A stretch of DNA of 64,000 nucleotides from Blastococcus saxobsidens (GTDB taxonomy: Bacteria > Actinomycetota > Actinomycetes > Mycobacteriales > Geodermatophilaceae): the NCBI RefSeq assembly GCF_010682065.1, contig NZ_JAAGWG010000010.1, positions 1-64,000 of the forward strand, written 5' to 3'. Made by a program: the position numbers and the translations under genes. This document shows, one piece after another, positions 26,941 to 36,109 of this stretch. Below the pieces are notes generated by a model. The model was not told the DNA's origin. It saw nothing but the letters and a program-made list of their open reading frames with translations, and did not search any database. Numbering within the stretch: position 1 is the stretch's first letter; every line of letters starts with the position of its first letter.

Positions 26941-28338
26941 TCACCCGCGGACGACGAGGACGTCGGTGAAGCCGGCGTCGTGACGGCTGGCGAACCGGTA
27001 CTCGCCCGGCTGCTCCGGGGCCTGGAAGGTCAGCAGGCTGCCCCCGGGGACGGCGACGTCGAACGCGCCGTCCTCCGCGGTCAGGGTCACGTCCTGGTCG
27101 GTCCCGTTGAACACGCTCACCCGGGAACCGCCGGTGACCGGGGCGGCGACGTGGAAGCGCTCCTCGTCGACGAGCACGCCGACCGAGAGCTCGCCGTGGT
27201 CGTGACCGGCCATCGGGTCGGCCGCCGCGCCTGCCGGGGCGGCCGGCTCCTGGGCCGCGGTGCCGGGGACGGGTGCGGCGCCCGCCGGGGGCGGCGAGCC
27301 GGCCAGGCCGACCGCGAGGGCCACGGTGGCCAGCATGACCAGGACCTCTCCGGCGGCGAACCGGCGGAAGCTGCCGGGGAGGCCGGCGCGGAGGCGGGGG
27401 AGGGTGCGCCGGCGGTGCTGCCGGCCGAGGACGCCGAGGGCGACCAGGCCGGCGGTCTTGCCCACCAGCAGCCAGCCGTAGCCCGTGCCGAACGCCGCGA
27501 GCAGCTCCTCCGTGCCGCCCAGCACGAACCAGGCGGCCAGGACGCCGGTGACGGCGGTGAGCAGGAAGCAGACGAGGGCCACACCGCTGAACCGGGCGGC
27601 CGCGGTCGCCGTCGACGCAGTGCCGCGGCCGTGCACGAGCAGCGCCAGCAGCCCGCCGACCCAGACGGCCGCCGCCAGGACGTGGGCGCCGATCGTGGTG
27701 ACGGCGGCCAGGTGGTCCTCCGCGGCCGAGGAGTGCCCGCTGAGGACGACGGGGACGAGCAGCGCCGCTCCCGCGACGCCCAGCAGCAGCCACGCTCCTC
27801 CGGTGCTGCGGCTGCGCCGCGCGGCCAGGACGAGGACCGCGCCGAGCGCCAGCACGATCAGCGTGGCGCGGCCGGCTCCGGTGTCGAGCAGGTAGACCTG
27901 CAGCGAGGACCAGGGCAGGGAGGCCGGTGAGCGGCCCACCAGGAGGCTGACGGTGAGGAGGGCGCCGAGCGCGGTGGCCCCCGTCCAGACCAGGGCCCAC
28001 GTCGAGGCGGCCGCGAGCGCCCGTCGGGCCTCGGGGGTGCCGGGCAGCAGCACGGCGGCGAGGACGATGGTGCCGACGGTGCCCACCGCGGCGATCCGCG
28101 CGGCCAGGGTGACGATCGGCGCGAGCCCCTCGACCAGGGCACCGGGACCGCCCAGGCCGCGCCCGCCGTCCGGGCCGCCACCGCCGATGGAGAGCGCCAC
28201 CAGGACGACGGCGACCAGTGCGACCCCGGTGGCGGCGAGCGCGGGCGCCGTCCAGGGCAGGCGGCCGCCCGGCTGCACGTCGGGCGCCGCGGGGCGCGGC
28301 TCCGCCGCGACGAGGGCCGCAGGTCCGCCGCGGGTCAC
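26941..28338 (-). CDS. CopD-family copper resistance membrane protein with C-terminal cupredoxin-like domain
   Basis: This is a 465-residue protein with about eight to nine membrane spans covering roughly 30-360. A CopD-like core includes VVLSGHSSAAEDHLAAVTTIGAHVLAAAVWVGGLLAL, with His residues placed to bind copper. After a Pro/Ala linker, the C-terminal part (about 375-465) starts AGHDHGELSVGV and ends GEYRFASRHDAGFTDVLVVRG, a cupredoxin-like fold with His but no visible Cys ligand. GTG 28338 overlaps the TGA of copC (GTGA), so they are coupled. The role is copper import or resistance at the membrane. Confidence 0.83.
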   Translation of the reverse strand: MTRGGPAALVAAEPRPAAPDVQPGGRLPWTAPALAATGVALVAVVLVALSIGGGGPDGGRGLGGPGALVEGLAPIVTLAARIAAVGTVGTIVLAAVLLPGTPEARRALAAASTWALVWTGATALGALLTVSLLVGRSPASLPWSSLQVYLLDTGAGRATLIVLALGAVLVLAARRSRSTGGAWLLLGVAGAALLVPVVLSGHSSAAEDHLAAVTTIGAHVLAAAVWVGGLLALLVHGRGTASTATAAARFSGVALVCFLLTAVTGVLAAWFVLGGTEELLAAFGTGYGWLLVGKTAGLVALGVLGRQHRRRTLPRLRAGLPGSFRRFAAGEVLVMLATVALAVGLAGSPPPAGAAPVPGTAAQEPAAPAGAAADPMAGHDHGELSVGVLVDEERFHVAAPVTGGSRVSVFNGTDQDVTLTAEDGAFDVAVPGGSLLTFQAPEQPGEYRFASRHDAGFTDVLVVRG

Positions 28339-28955
28339 GGCCGCCTGCGCAGCCGGCGCGCGGTCAGGACGCCGAGTGCACCGAGCAGTCCGATGCCGGC
28401 CAGCGGGTAGACGGCCGGCAGGGAGGTGTCGTCCGCCTCGGCGGACGCGGCGGCCTCGGCCACCCCGTCGGCGGGCTCGGCCATCCCGTCGGCGGGCTCG
28501 GCCTTCCCGTCGGCGGGCTCGGCCTTCCCGTCGGCGGGCTCGGCCGCAGTGGCCGGTCCGGCGACGGTGAAGGCGTAGGTGCCCGACAGCGGATGACCGT
28601 CGGAGGAGGTGCTGCGCCACTCGACGCGGTAGGCGCCGGCCGGCAGCGGATCGGCCAGCGGCTGCACCACGGCGGTGTCGCGGATCTCGGCGGGCCCCTC
28701 GGACACCGACGCGCCGTCCGGCCCGGTCACCAGCACCTGCGTGCCCAACGGCAGCGGCTCCCCGGTGAAGTCGAGCTCGACCGTGGCCGGCGCGGTGGCC
28801 ACCACGCCGTCCGGCGCCGGACTGCTGCTCACCAGGCCGTCGTGGGCCAGGGCCACCGACGGTGCGGCGCCCACGACGAGTGCGGCCGTCGCCAGACCGA
28901 GCAGCCCCACCCGTCGCCGGGAGCGCTCTCGACCGGCGGATCGCGAAGCAGTCAT
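28335..28955 (-). CDS. CopC-domain exported copper protein, membrane-anchored
   Basis: This is a 206-residue protein. A signal peptide (about 1-37) ends ...VALAH, so the mature N-terminus begins His-Asp, the usual CopC copper ligand. The CopC beta-sandwich runs to about 135 with LVSSSPAPDGVV, ELDFTGEPLPLGTQV and YRVEWRSTSSDGHPLSGTYAFTV (a second His ligand). A linker of four (A)EPADGx heptapeptides encoded by 21-bp DNA repeats follows, then one membrane helix and a basic end RRLRRRP. It is coupled to copD and divergent from the CHRD gene across a palindrome. Confidence 0.88.
   Translation of the reverse strand: MTASRSAGRERSRRRVGLLGLATAALVVGAAPSVALAHDGLVSSSPAPDGVVATAPATVELDFTGEPLPLGTQVLVTGPDGASVSEGPAEIRDTAVVQPLADPLPAGAYRVEWRSTSSDGHPLSGTYAFTVAGPATAAEPADGKAEPADGKAEPADGMAEPADGVAEAAASAEADDTSLPAVYPLAGIGLLGALGVLTARRLRRRP
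28465..28548. repeat. Four tandem 21-bp repeats in copC linker
   Basis: Copies at 28465-28485, 28486-28506, 28507-28527 and 28528-28548 differ only at the last bases. They encode the Pro/Glu/Asp linker between the CopC domain and the membrane anchor. Repeat number could vary by slippage, changing linker length without a frameshift. Confidence 0.85.
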
Positions 28956-28977
28956 GCCAGGTGTTCGCACCCGGAGG

Positions 28978-28991
28978 CCCAACCGGTTGGG
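28978..28991. promoter_or_regulatory. 14-bp perfect palindrome between copC and CHRD genes
   Basis: CCCAACCGGTTGGG lies in the 186-bp divergent promoter region, 23 bp from the copC start and 150 bp from the CHRD start. It is a plausible operator for a dimeric regulator of one or both units. No matching known copper-regulator consensus is claimed. Confidence 0.45.
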
Positions 28992-29141
28992 TCCTGACCT
29001 CGGAGTTCTCCCGGGGAGTGAACCGATCCGGGAGCCGGCGCCGAATGCGGTGCGGGTCAGGACGGAGGTGGCAGCGAGAGCTGCTGCCGGGGGAGCCGTC
29101 CGCGGGGCCCGGTCAGTCCCCTCCGAGAACTGGAGCACACC

Positions 29142-29918
29142 ATGCGCAAGGCACTCGCCCTTCCCACCGTCGCGCTCGCCGCCGCGGCGTTCCCCCTGCT
29201 CGGCATGAACGCGGCGTCCGCCCACGAGGGCCCGCACAGCTACCAGGCCGACCTCGGCGCCGTGAACTCCTCCGGCGTCGACGGCACCGGCATGGTGACG
29301 ATCGACGGCAACACGGCCACCGTCATGATCAAGGCCTCCGGACTGCTGGCCGGCTCCCCGCACGCGCAGCACTTCCACATCGGCGCGCTGGGCCAGTGCC
29401 CGACCAACGACCTGGCCGACGACGCGGACAAGGACGGCTTCGTCAGCGTCACCGAGGCCGCCAAGTACTACGGCGCCATCGGCACGTCGCTGACCACCGA
29501 GGGCGACACCAGCCCGGACAGCGGCCTGGCCGTCGACCGCTTCCCGACCGCCGAGGGCGGCTCGATCAACTACGAGCGCACCTTCGAGATCACTCCTGAC
29601 GTGCACGCCGCGTTCGAGGCCGGCACCGCCGTCCTCGTCCTGCACGGAATCGACAAGGACGGCTCGGGCGCCTACGACGGCGACATCAAGAGCGACCTCG
29701 ACCCGTCGCTGCCCATGGAGGCCACCGCCCCCGCCGCCTGTGGCCCGCTGAAGGCCGCCCAGATGGGCGCCGCCCCCGCCGGTGGCGCCGAGACCGGCGC
29801 CGGTGGCACTGCCGGCACCGAGCAGCAGGCTGCCTTCGGCATCGGCGCGCTCGCGCTGACCGGTGCGGCCGCCGCCGGTGCGCTGGCCTACCGCCGTCGT
29901 CAGGCCGAGCAGGCCTGA
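29142..29918 (+). CDS. Secreted CHRD-type domain protein with C-terminal anchor
   Basis: This is a 258-residue exported protein. A signal peptide (about 1-27) ends ASA, giving a mature start HEGPHSYQ. The beta-rich CHRD-like domain contains MVTIDGNTATVMIKASGLL, SPHAQHFHIG and TAVLVLHGIDKDGSG. A Gly/Ala/Thr-rich linker leads to one membrane helix and RRRQAEQA. This resembles a sortase-anchored surface protein, but I see no LPXTG-like motif before the helix. A class F sortase gene follows 78 bp downstream, so this is its best local substrate candidate. The start is supported by GGAG upstream. Confidence 0.8.
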   Translation: MRKALALPTVALAAAAFPLLGMNAASAHEGPHSYQADLGAVNSSGVDGTGMVTIDGNTATVMIKASGLLAGSPHAQHFHIGALGQCPTNDLADDADKDGFVSVTEAAKYYGAIGTSLTTEGDTSPDSGLAVDRFPTAEGGSINYERTFEITPDVHAAFEAGTAVLVLHGIDKDGSGAYDGDIKSDLDPSLPMEATAPAACGPLKAAQMGAAPAGGAETGAGGTAGTEQQAAFGIGALALTGAAAAGALAYRRRQAEQA

Positions 29919-29996
29919 TCCGGCATCCGGGGCCGTGCGGGAGGATCGACTCCCGCACGGCCCCGGCCCCTTCTCCGTCGAACCGGAAGGACTCGC

Positions 29997-30686
29997 GTGA
30001 CCGAGCAGAGCAGCCGCCGTCCGAGCACCCGCACGTGGATGGCACTGGCCGTCGCACTGGCGGTCGTGGCCGTCGTCGCCATCGTCGTGGCGGTGACCGG
30101 GCAGCAGCAGGCCCCCACCCCGGCGGCGAGCAGCGACCGGTCGCAGCCCGCGATCCCGGCGCCCGCCTCCCCGACGAGGCCGGCAGCCGGCGCCGCGGGG
30201 CCGTCCGCCCCTCCGGAGCAGGTGGCTGCCCCGGTCTCGGTCAGCGTCCCGGCCATCGACGTGACCAGCGATCTGCTGCGCCTGGACCTCAACGACGACG
30301 GCACCGTGGAGGTCCCGCCGCTCGGGCCGGACGACAAGGCCGGCTGGTACCAGCGAGGACCGGCACCCGGCGCCGTCGGACCCGCCGTCATCCTCGGGCA
30401 CGTCGACTCCGCCGAGCACGGCCCGGGCATCTTCTTCGACCTCGGCGCGCTGGAGCCCGGCGCCGAGGTGACCGTGACCCGCGAGGACGGCACTGTCGCT
30501 GTCTTCGCCGTCGACCGGGTGGAGGTGCACCCGAAGGACGACTTCCCGACTCTCGAGGTGTACGGCAACACCGACGACGCGCAGCTGCGGCTGATCACCT
30601 GCGGCGGCGACTTCGACTCCGGCGCGCGCAGCTACGAGGACAACGTCATCGCCTTCGCGACGATGACCGGCACCCGCCCCGCCTGA
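29997..30686 (+). CDS. Class F sortase
   Basis: This is a 229-residue membrane-anchored transpeptidase. A signal-anchor helix (about 14-35) and a Pro/Ala linker precede the sortase barrel. Catalytic His135 (ILGHVDS), Cys202 (LITCGGDFD) and Arg211 (RSYEDN) are all present, and the TCGGxFDxxxRSYxDN wording is diagnostic of class F. The GTG start has GGAAGGA upstream. It is paired with the CHRD protein, probably in one operon. The recognition motif of its substrates is not known. Confidence 0.9.
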   Translation: MTEQSSRRPSTRTWMALAVALAVVAVVAIVVAVTGQQQAPTPAASSDRSQPAIPAPASPTRPAAGAAGPSAPPEQVAAPVSVSVPAIDVTSDLLRLDLNDDGTVEVPPLGPDDKAGWYQRGPAPGAVGPAVILGHVDSAEHGPGIFFDLGALEPGAEVTVTREDGTVAVFAVDRVEVHPKDDFPTLEVYGNTDDAQLRLITCGGDFDSGARSYEDNVIAFATMTGTRPA

Positions 30687-30713
30687 GCCGGCTCGGCCCG
30701 GTCTCCTGCGCAG

Positions 30714-31703
30714 TCAGGTGACCGTGGCGTCGCAGACGTCCACCGGGTGCATCGCCGCTGCCCCGCGACCGTCCGCCTTGACCTGGTAGAGCGCCAGGTC
30801 GGCCCGGCGCATCAGCTGGGCGGCGGTGTCCCCGGCGCAGCGCTCGGCCACCCCGGCGGAGACGCCCACGTCCGGGACGAGGGCGCACAGCCGCCGGACG
30901 ACGGCCAGCGCCTCGGGGCCGGGAAGGCCCGGCATCAGCACGGCGAACTCGTCGCCGCCGTGCCGGGCCAGCAGGACGCCGGGCGGCAACTCCCGTCGCC
31001 AGCCGTCGGCGACCCGGCGCAGCAGTCGGTCACCGGCCTCGTGGCCGGCGGTGTCGTTGGTCCGCTTGAAGTGGTCGAGGTCCAGCAGCCCCGCCGACAG
31101 GACGCCGGGCCGCCGCACCTGCTCGGCGAGCGCCTCGTCGAAACCGCGGCGGTTGGCCAGCCCGGTGAGCGCGTCGGACTCGGCGTCGGAGGCGCGCACG
31201 ACCAGCGTCCGCGTGACGACCGCCAGGGTGGAGACGACGACCGCCAGCGCCGCAGCGGTGACGACCGGCGCGTCACCGCGGAGCAGGAGCGCCGCGGAGG
31301 TGCCGCCGACGGCGGTCGCCACGTGGGCCACCGCGACCCGGCGGTCGGCGAAGAAGCAGGCGATGACCCCGACGAATGCGCTGATGGACCCGCAGATCAC
31401 GGCGGTCGTCGAGTCGGGGCTGACCAGCACGACGAGGCTGATCAGGCCGCATCCGACCGTCACCAGCCCGCCCAGGACGACGCGCGTCCGACGGGGACCC
31501 CAGCGGAAGAGCGCCGTGCCCACGGCGACGGCCAGCAGCCCGGCCCCGGCGACGACCCACCGGCGACCGGCATGGTCGGTGCCGCCCGAGGCGGCCAGGA
31601 CGGCGGCACAGCCACCGGCGACGAAGAACAGCGCGAGGGTGTGGGCCATCGCCCGTGGAGAGGCGACGTCGCGCGCCACCGGCTCGTCCGAGGATCTCCG
31701 CAC
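30714..31703 (-). CDS. Membrane diguanylate cyclase (GGDEF)
   Basis: This is a 329-residue protein. About five to six N-terminal membrane spans (residues 20-165) form an input domain of unknown ligand. The GGDEF domain follows with SDALTGLANRRGFDE, the substrate element DLDHFKRTNDTAGHEAGD and the active loop RHGGDEFAVL. The RxxD inhibitory site is not obvious. It should make cyclic di-GMP from GTP. GTG 31703 is chosen so that the PRAMAHT segment before the first span is included; ATG 31649 is possible. It converges on the sortase gene and is divergent from the HAD gene. Confidence 0.85.
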   Translation of the reverse strand: MRRSSDEPVARDVASPRAMAHTLALFFVAGGCAAVLAASGGTDHAGRRWVVAGAGLLAVAVGTALFRWGPRRTRVVLGGLVTVGCGLISLVVLVSPDSTTAVICGSISAFVGVIACFFADRRVAVAHVATAVGGTSAALLLRGDAPVVTAAALAVVVSTLAVVTRTLVVRASDAESDALTGLANRRGFDEALAEQVRRPGVLSAGLLDLDHFKRTNDTAGHEAGDRLLRRVADGWRRELPPGVLLARHGGDEFAVLMPGLPGPEALAVVRRLCALVPDVGVSAGVAERCAGDTAAQLMRRADLALYQVKADGRGAAAMHPVDVCDATVT

Positions 31704-31888
31704 GCGCTGTCCATCGGCCGGCCGGGCGGCGTTCTGGAGTGCTGGGCCGGGTGTTCTCCCGCTCTCCCCCGGAGGAGGGGGCCCGCCGGCGCGATCCCGT
31801 GCCGCCGGCTGGGACACTGACGGGGACGGGACGACCCGGTGCGCGTGGCCCGGGCCCGCGCCTCTCGCGAAGGAACACCGCACTCCCC

Positions 31889-32593
31889 ATGCCGCGCGCC
31901 CTCGAAGCAGTCCTGTTCGACATGGACGGCACGCTCGTGCAGACCGAGGAGTACTGGGGCGAGGCGATGTTCGAACTCGCCGCTGCCCTCGGTGGCCGCA
32001 TGTCGCCCGAGGCGCGTGCGGCGACGGTCGGCACGAGCATGCGGCGGTCGATGGAGGTCCTGCACGCCGATCTCGGCGTCGTCCGCACCGAGGAGCAGCT
32101 CCAGGCCGACGCCCGCTGGGTCGAGGACCGCGCCGGGGAGCTCATGGGCGGCGGCATCGCGTGGCGCCCGGGGGCCCGCGAGCTGCTGGAGGCGGTCCGT
32201 GCCGCGGGGCTGGCCACCGCCCTGGTGACGACGACGCCCCGCCGGCTCGCCGACATCGTGCTGCGCAGCATCGCCGCCGACCTCGACGGGGACCCGTTCG
32301 ACCTCACCGTGTGCGGCGACGAGGTGCCGGCCCGCAAGCCCGACCCGGCGCCCTACCTCCAGGCGGCCGCCCGGCTCGGGGCCGAGGTCGCCGCCTGCGT
32401 CGTCGTCGAGGACTCCCTGGTGGGCGTCACCTCCGGCCTGGCGGCCGGGATGGCGGTGCTCGGCGTCCCGGCGCTGCAGCCGGTGCCGCCCGCGCCGGGG
32501 CTGACGCTGCGCGGGACCCTCGCCGGGTCCGGGGTCGACGACCTGGCCGCCGTGCTCGCCGCGCGGACGGGGCTGGAAGCCGCGTCCTTCTGA
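31889..32593 (+). CDS. HAD-family phosphatase (beta-phosphoglucomutase-like subfamily)
   Basis: This is a 234-residue cytoplasmic hydrolase. Motif I FDMDGTLV gives Asp11 and Asp13, motif II is LVTTTP, motif III Lys is in ARKPDPAPYL, and motif IV is VVVEDSLVG. The helical cap lies between motifs I and II. A HAD gene next to the metH region is a common actinobacterial arrangement. The substrate is unknown. The upstream GAAGGA is rather far (about 14 nt) from the ATG. Confidence 0.88.
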   Translation: MPRALEAVLFDMDGTLVQTEEYWGEAMFELAAALGGRMSPEARAATVGTSMRRSMEVLHADLGVVRTEEQLQADARWVEDRAGELMGGGIAWRPGARELLEAVRAAGLATALVTTTPRRLADIVLRSIAADLDGDPFDLTVCGDEVPARKPDPAPYLQAAARLGAEVAACVVVEDSLVGVTSGLAAGMAVLGVPALQPVPPAPGLTLRGTLAGSGVDDLAAVLAARTGLEAASF

Positions 32594-32673
32594 CCTGGGA
32601 TGACTTTTCCGCGCCCGGCCGGTCCAAGCTGGGGACGGCGCCGCAACGGCGCGGCACCAGGCGAGGAGCGGTC

Positions 32674-32898
32674 ATGGGCACGACAGGGTCAGGCGGCGGC
32701 ACGGTCAAGGGGCCGTCGTCCTACTTCCCGTCCATCGAGAAGAAGTACGGCCGGCCGATCGGGGAGTGGCTGGACCTGGTCCGGAGCAGCCCTCTGGAGA
32801 CCCACATGCAGCTGGTCGGCTGGCTCAAGAGCGAGCACGGCCTGGGGCACGGGCACGCCAACGCCCTCGTCGCCCACGTGCGCGCCGAACAGGGCTGA
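32674..32898 (+). CDS. DUF4287 domain protein
   Basis: This is a 74-residue protein. After a Gly/Ser/Thr-rich start, SSYFPSIEKKYGRPIGEWLDLV...THMQLVGWLKSEHGLGHGHANALVAHVRAEQG matches the small DUF4287 family, of unknown function. GAGGAG precedes ATG 32674. Length is normal for the stand-alone form. Confidence 0.8.
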   Translation: MGTTGSGGGTVKGPSSYFPSIEKKYGRPIGEWLDLVRSSPLETHMQLVGWLKSEHGLGHGHANALVAHVRAEQG

Positions 32899-32931
32899 CC
32901 GGGGACGGCGGTCGGCGTCGGAGGGCGTCGC

Positions 32932-32937
32932 TAGCCT
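32932..32937 (+). promoter_or_regulatory. Leaderless-type -10 of DinB gene
   Basis: TAGCCT ends 6 nt before GTG 32944. Confidence 0.6.
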
Positions 32938-32943
32938 GCGCGC

Positions 32944-33420
32944 GTGCCCGAGCTGCCGGAACTCAGCCCCCCCGCGCCGAACGCCGACGAGGCCGAGCTC
33001 CTGCTCGCCTGGCTCGACCACCTGCGCGAGTCGATCCTGCGCAAGGTGGCGGACCTGGACGAGGAGCAGGCGCGCTGGCGTCCCGACGGGGCGCTGATCC
33101 CACTGCTCGGCATCGTCCACCACCTCACGCAGGTGGAGTGGCGGTGGATCGACGGCGCCATGCGCGGCGAGCAGGTCCACCGGAGCGAGGCGGAGTTCGC
33201 GCCAGGACCCGAGCTGACGGTGGCCGAAGCGGTGTTGCGCTACCGGGAGCGGGCGCTGGCCACGGGGGCGGCGGTGCGGGCGATGACGCTGACGCAGCCG
33301 TGCGCCGACGGCAGCGGCCGGGACCTCCGCTGGGTCCTGCTGCACCTGGTGGAGGAGACGGCGCGGCACGCCGGCCACGCCGACGCGACGCGGGAGCTGC
33401 TGGACGGCGTCACCGGCTAG
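32944..33420 (+). CDS. DinB family protein (DUF664-like)
   Basis: This is a 158-residue four-helix-bundle protein. Expected metal ligands are His in GIVHHLTQVEWRWI and the C-terminal pair in EETARHAGHADATRELLDG. The family includes thiol-dependent transferases, and in actinobacteria mycothiol or bacillithiol-type use is suspected. The start is fixed by a -10 element. Its TAG overlaps the CTA of the convergent gene by 2-3 nt. Confidence 0.82.
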   Translation: MPELPELSPPAPNADEAELLLAWLDHLRESILRKVADLDEEQARWRPDGALIPLLGIVHHLTQVEWRWIDGAMRGEQVHRSEAEFAPGPELTVAEAVLRYRERALATGAAVRAMTLTQPCADGSGRDLRWVLLHLVEETARHAGHADATRELLDGVTG

Positions 33421-33953
33421 CCGGGACGGTTCCCCTCGTCGGTCCGGTCGCCGTACTCGAAGCCCGCACCGCCCGTCGGGTCGACGAGCACCCGCACCGG
33501 CCCGTCCGTGGCGCCGGTGGCGGTGACCAGGACCCTGCGCCGGGCGGGCTCGGCCACCTCCTCGTGCACCAGCTGTCCCAGGCGGGACAGCGCGTCGTTC
33601 CTCGACGTGCCGCGCACCTCGTGTCCGACGCCGTCGACGAGGAGGGTGATCCGCCGCGCGGAGTGCACCGTGGCCGCCAGCTCCAGGGGTGGGTCCCAGC
33701 GCCCCGCGACGGCGTCGCGGAGGGCCTCGATCTCGGCCGCGATCCGTGTCCGGCGGTGCCTCGTCATCGTGGCGAACCGGCAGTCGAGCACCGCCTGCGC
33801 CTGATCGGTCGTGAACCCGTACTCCTGCTGCAGCCGCTGCAGCGCCGCGGGCTCGTCGTCGGAGCCGGCCAGGACGGCGCCGAGCCGGGGGAGGTCTGCC
33901 ACGGCCTCGGCCATCGCGGTCAGGATGGCCAGCCGTTCCTGCTCCCGCGTCAT
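33417..33953 (-). CDS. GyrA-like coiled-coil segment protein, unknown
   Basis: This is a 178-residue protein. Its first third, MTREQERLAILTAMAEAVADL followed by YGFTTDQAQAVLDCRFATMTRHRRTRIAAEIEALRDAV, strongly resembles the end of the breakage-rejoining domain of gyrase/topoisomerase IV subunit A, near the C-gate. The catalytic Tyr region and beta-pinwheel are absent. The C-terminal half (about 90-178) is beta-rich and unrecognised. It may be a domain-sized derivative of GyrA with a new role. It stands alone between DinB and a RecB-like nuclease. Confidence 0.6.
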   Translation of the reverse strand: MTREQERLAILTAMAEAVADLPRLGAVLAGSDDEPAALQRLQQEYGFTTDQAQAVLDCRFATMTRHRRTRIAAEIEALRDAVAGRWDPPLELAATVHSARRITLLVDGVGHEVRGTSRNDALSRLGQLVHEEVAEPARRRVLVTATGATDGPVRVLVDPTGGAGFEYGDRTDEGNRPG

Positions 33954-34008
33954 GTCCGCGAATCCTGCCCGCTCCCACCGGCCGGAGGGGCCGCTCCGGC
34001 GCCGGCGA

Positions 34009-34959
34009 TCAGACGGGGGTGACCGGGAGGGTGGTGCGCCAGCCGGCCGCGGCGGCGGCCTCGGCCGGGAACGGCGGGGGAGTGCCGCCCCAGGCGGGGC
34101 AGAGGGCCTGGTGGTCGCACCAGCCGCACAGCCGGGTCTTGTTCGCCTTGAACTCCCCGGTCTCCACGGCCCGCTCGATCGCCGACCAGATGGCCAGCAG
34201 CGTGCGCTCGAAGCGGATCAGCTCCTGCTCGTCCGGCGCGTAGGTCAGCGCGTCGCCGTCGCCCAGGTACAGCAGCTTCAGCTGCGCGGCCACGACGCCA
34301 CGGGTGCGCCACAGGACCAGCGCGTAGAACTTCATCTGGAACAGCGCCTTGCCCTCGAACGCCTCACGGGGCATCGAACCGGTCTTGTAGTCGACCACCC
34401 GCAGCGCGCCGTTCGGGGCGACGTCGAGCCGGTCGACGTACCCGCGCAGCAGCAGCCCGTCGGGCAGCGTGACCTCGACGAGCTCCTCGCGGGCCTCGGG
34501 CTGGAGGCGGCGCGGGTCCTCCAGCGTGAAGTACTTCTCGACGAGCTTCCCGGCCGAGGCGAGCCACGCCTCCACGGACTCGGGGGCGTTCACGTCGGTC
34601 TCGGCGCCGGCGTCGTCGGCCGTCTCGAACAGCTCGGCGATCCCGGGCTCCTCACGAAGGTCCGTCCACGCGGGCTCCAGCAGCTCCAGGGCACCCTCGG
34701 GGGTCCGCTGGGCGGGTGGCAGGTCGTAGAGCCGCTCCAGGACCGAGTGCACCAGCGTGCCGCGGACGGCCGCCAGGCTCTTGCGCTCGGGCAGCCGGTC
34801 GATCGTGCGGAACCGGTAGAGCAGCGGGCACGTCTTGAAGTCCGCCGCACGGCTGGGGGAGAGGGACGGGCGACGGGGGGCCGGCGCGTCCTCCACCGGC
34901 GGGACGACCGCCGGAGCGGGGACGTCGGCCTGCGGATCGGTCTGCACCATCGCCGTCAT
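34009..34959 (-). CDS. RecB-family PD-(D/E)XK nuclease
   Basis: This is a 316-residue exonuclease-like protein of the RecB nuclease-domain family. SRAADFKTCPLLYRFRTIDRLPE opens the domain, RGTLVHSVLERLY carries the first acidic/His helix, GYVDRLD and VVDYKTG supply the catalytic Asp, Asp and Lys, and CGWCDHQALCPAW plus the early Cys form a likely Fe-S staple as in AddB/Cas4. The orthologue Rv2119 has the same position next to trmI. ATG 34959 is set by a -10 element 7 nt upstream; a frame to 35010 is not used. Confidence 0.88.
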   Translation of the reverse strand: MTAMVQTDPQADVPAPAVVPPVEDAPAPRRPSLSPSRAADFKTCPLLYRFRTIDRLPERKSLAAVRGTLVHSVLERLYDLPPAQRTPEGALELLEPAWTDLREEPGIAELFETADDAGAETDVNAPESVEAWLASAGKLVEKYFTLEDPRRLQPEAREELVEVTLPDGLLLRGYVDRLDVAPNGALRVVDYKTGSMPREAFEGKALFQMKFYALVLWRTRGVVAAQLKLLYLGDGDALTYAPDEQELIRFERTLLAIWSAIERAVETGEFKANKTRLCGWCDHQALCPAWGGTPPPFPAEAAAAAGWRTTLPVTPV

Positions 34960-34966
34960 GGGTCCG

Positions 34967-34972
34967 AGGCTA
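34967..34972 (-). promoter_or_regulatory. Leaderless-type -10 of RecB-like gene
   Basis: TAGCCT on the minus strand ends 7 nt before ATG 34959. The divergent trmI -10 lies 68 bp away. Confidence 0.6.
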
Positions 34973-34973
34973 G

Positions 34974-36002
<1,029 letters not shown>

Positions 36003-36065
36003 ACGAGGCGCACTAGCACCCCCCGGCGACCACCGCGAGGCGACGGCGAACTGTCGTCACGCGTG

Positions 36066-36071
36066 TATAGA
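36066..36071 (+). promoter_or_regulatory. Candidate -10 of the proteasome ATPase gene
   Basis: TATAGA lies 38 nt upstream of ATG 36110 and is followed by a short leader with a GGAGGT ribosome site. No clear -35 is seen. Confidence 0.45.
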
Positions 36072-36109
36072 TTTGCGTCCTGGCTCCCCCCGAATTGCGG
36101 AGGTGCGCG

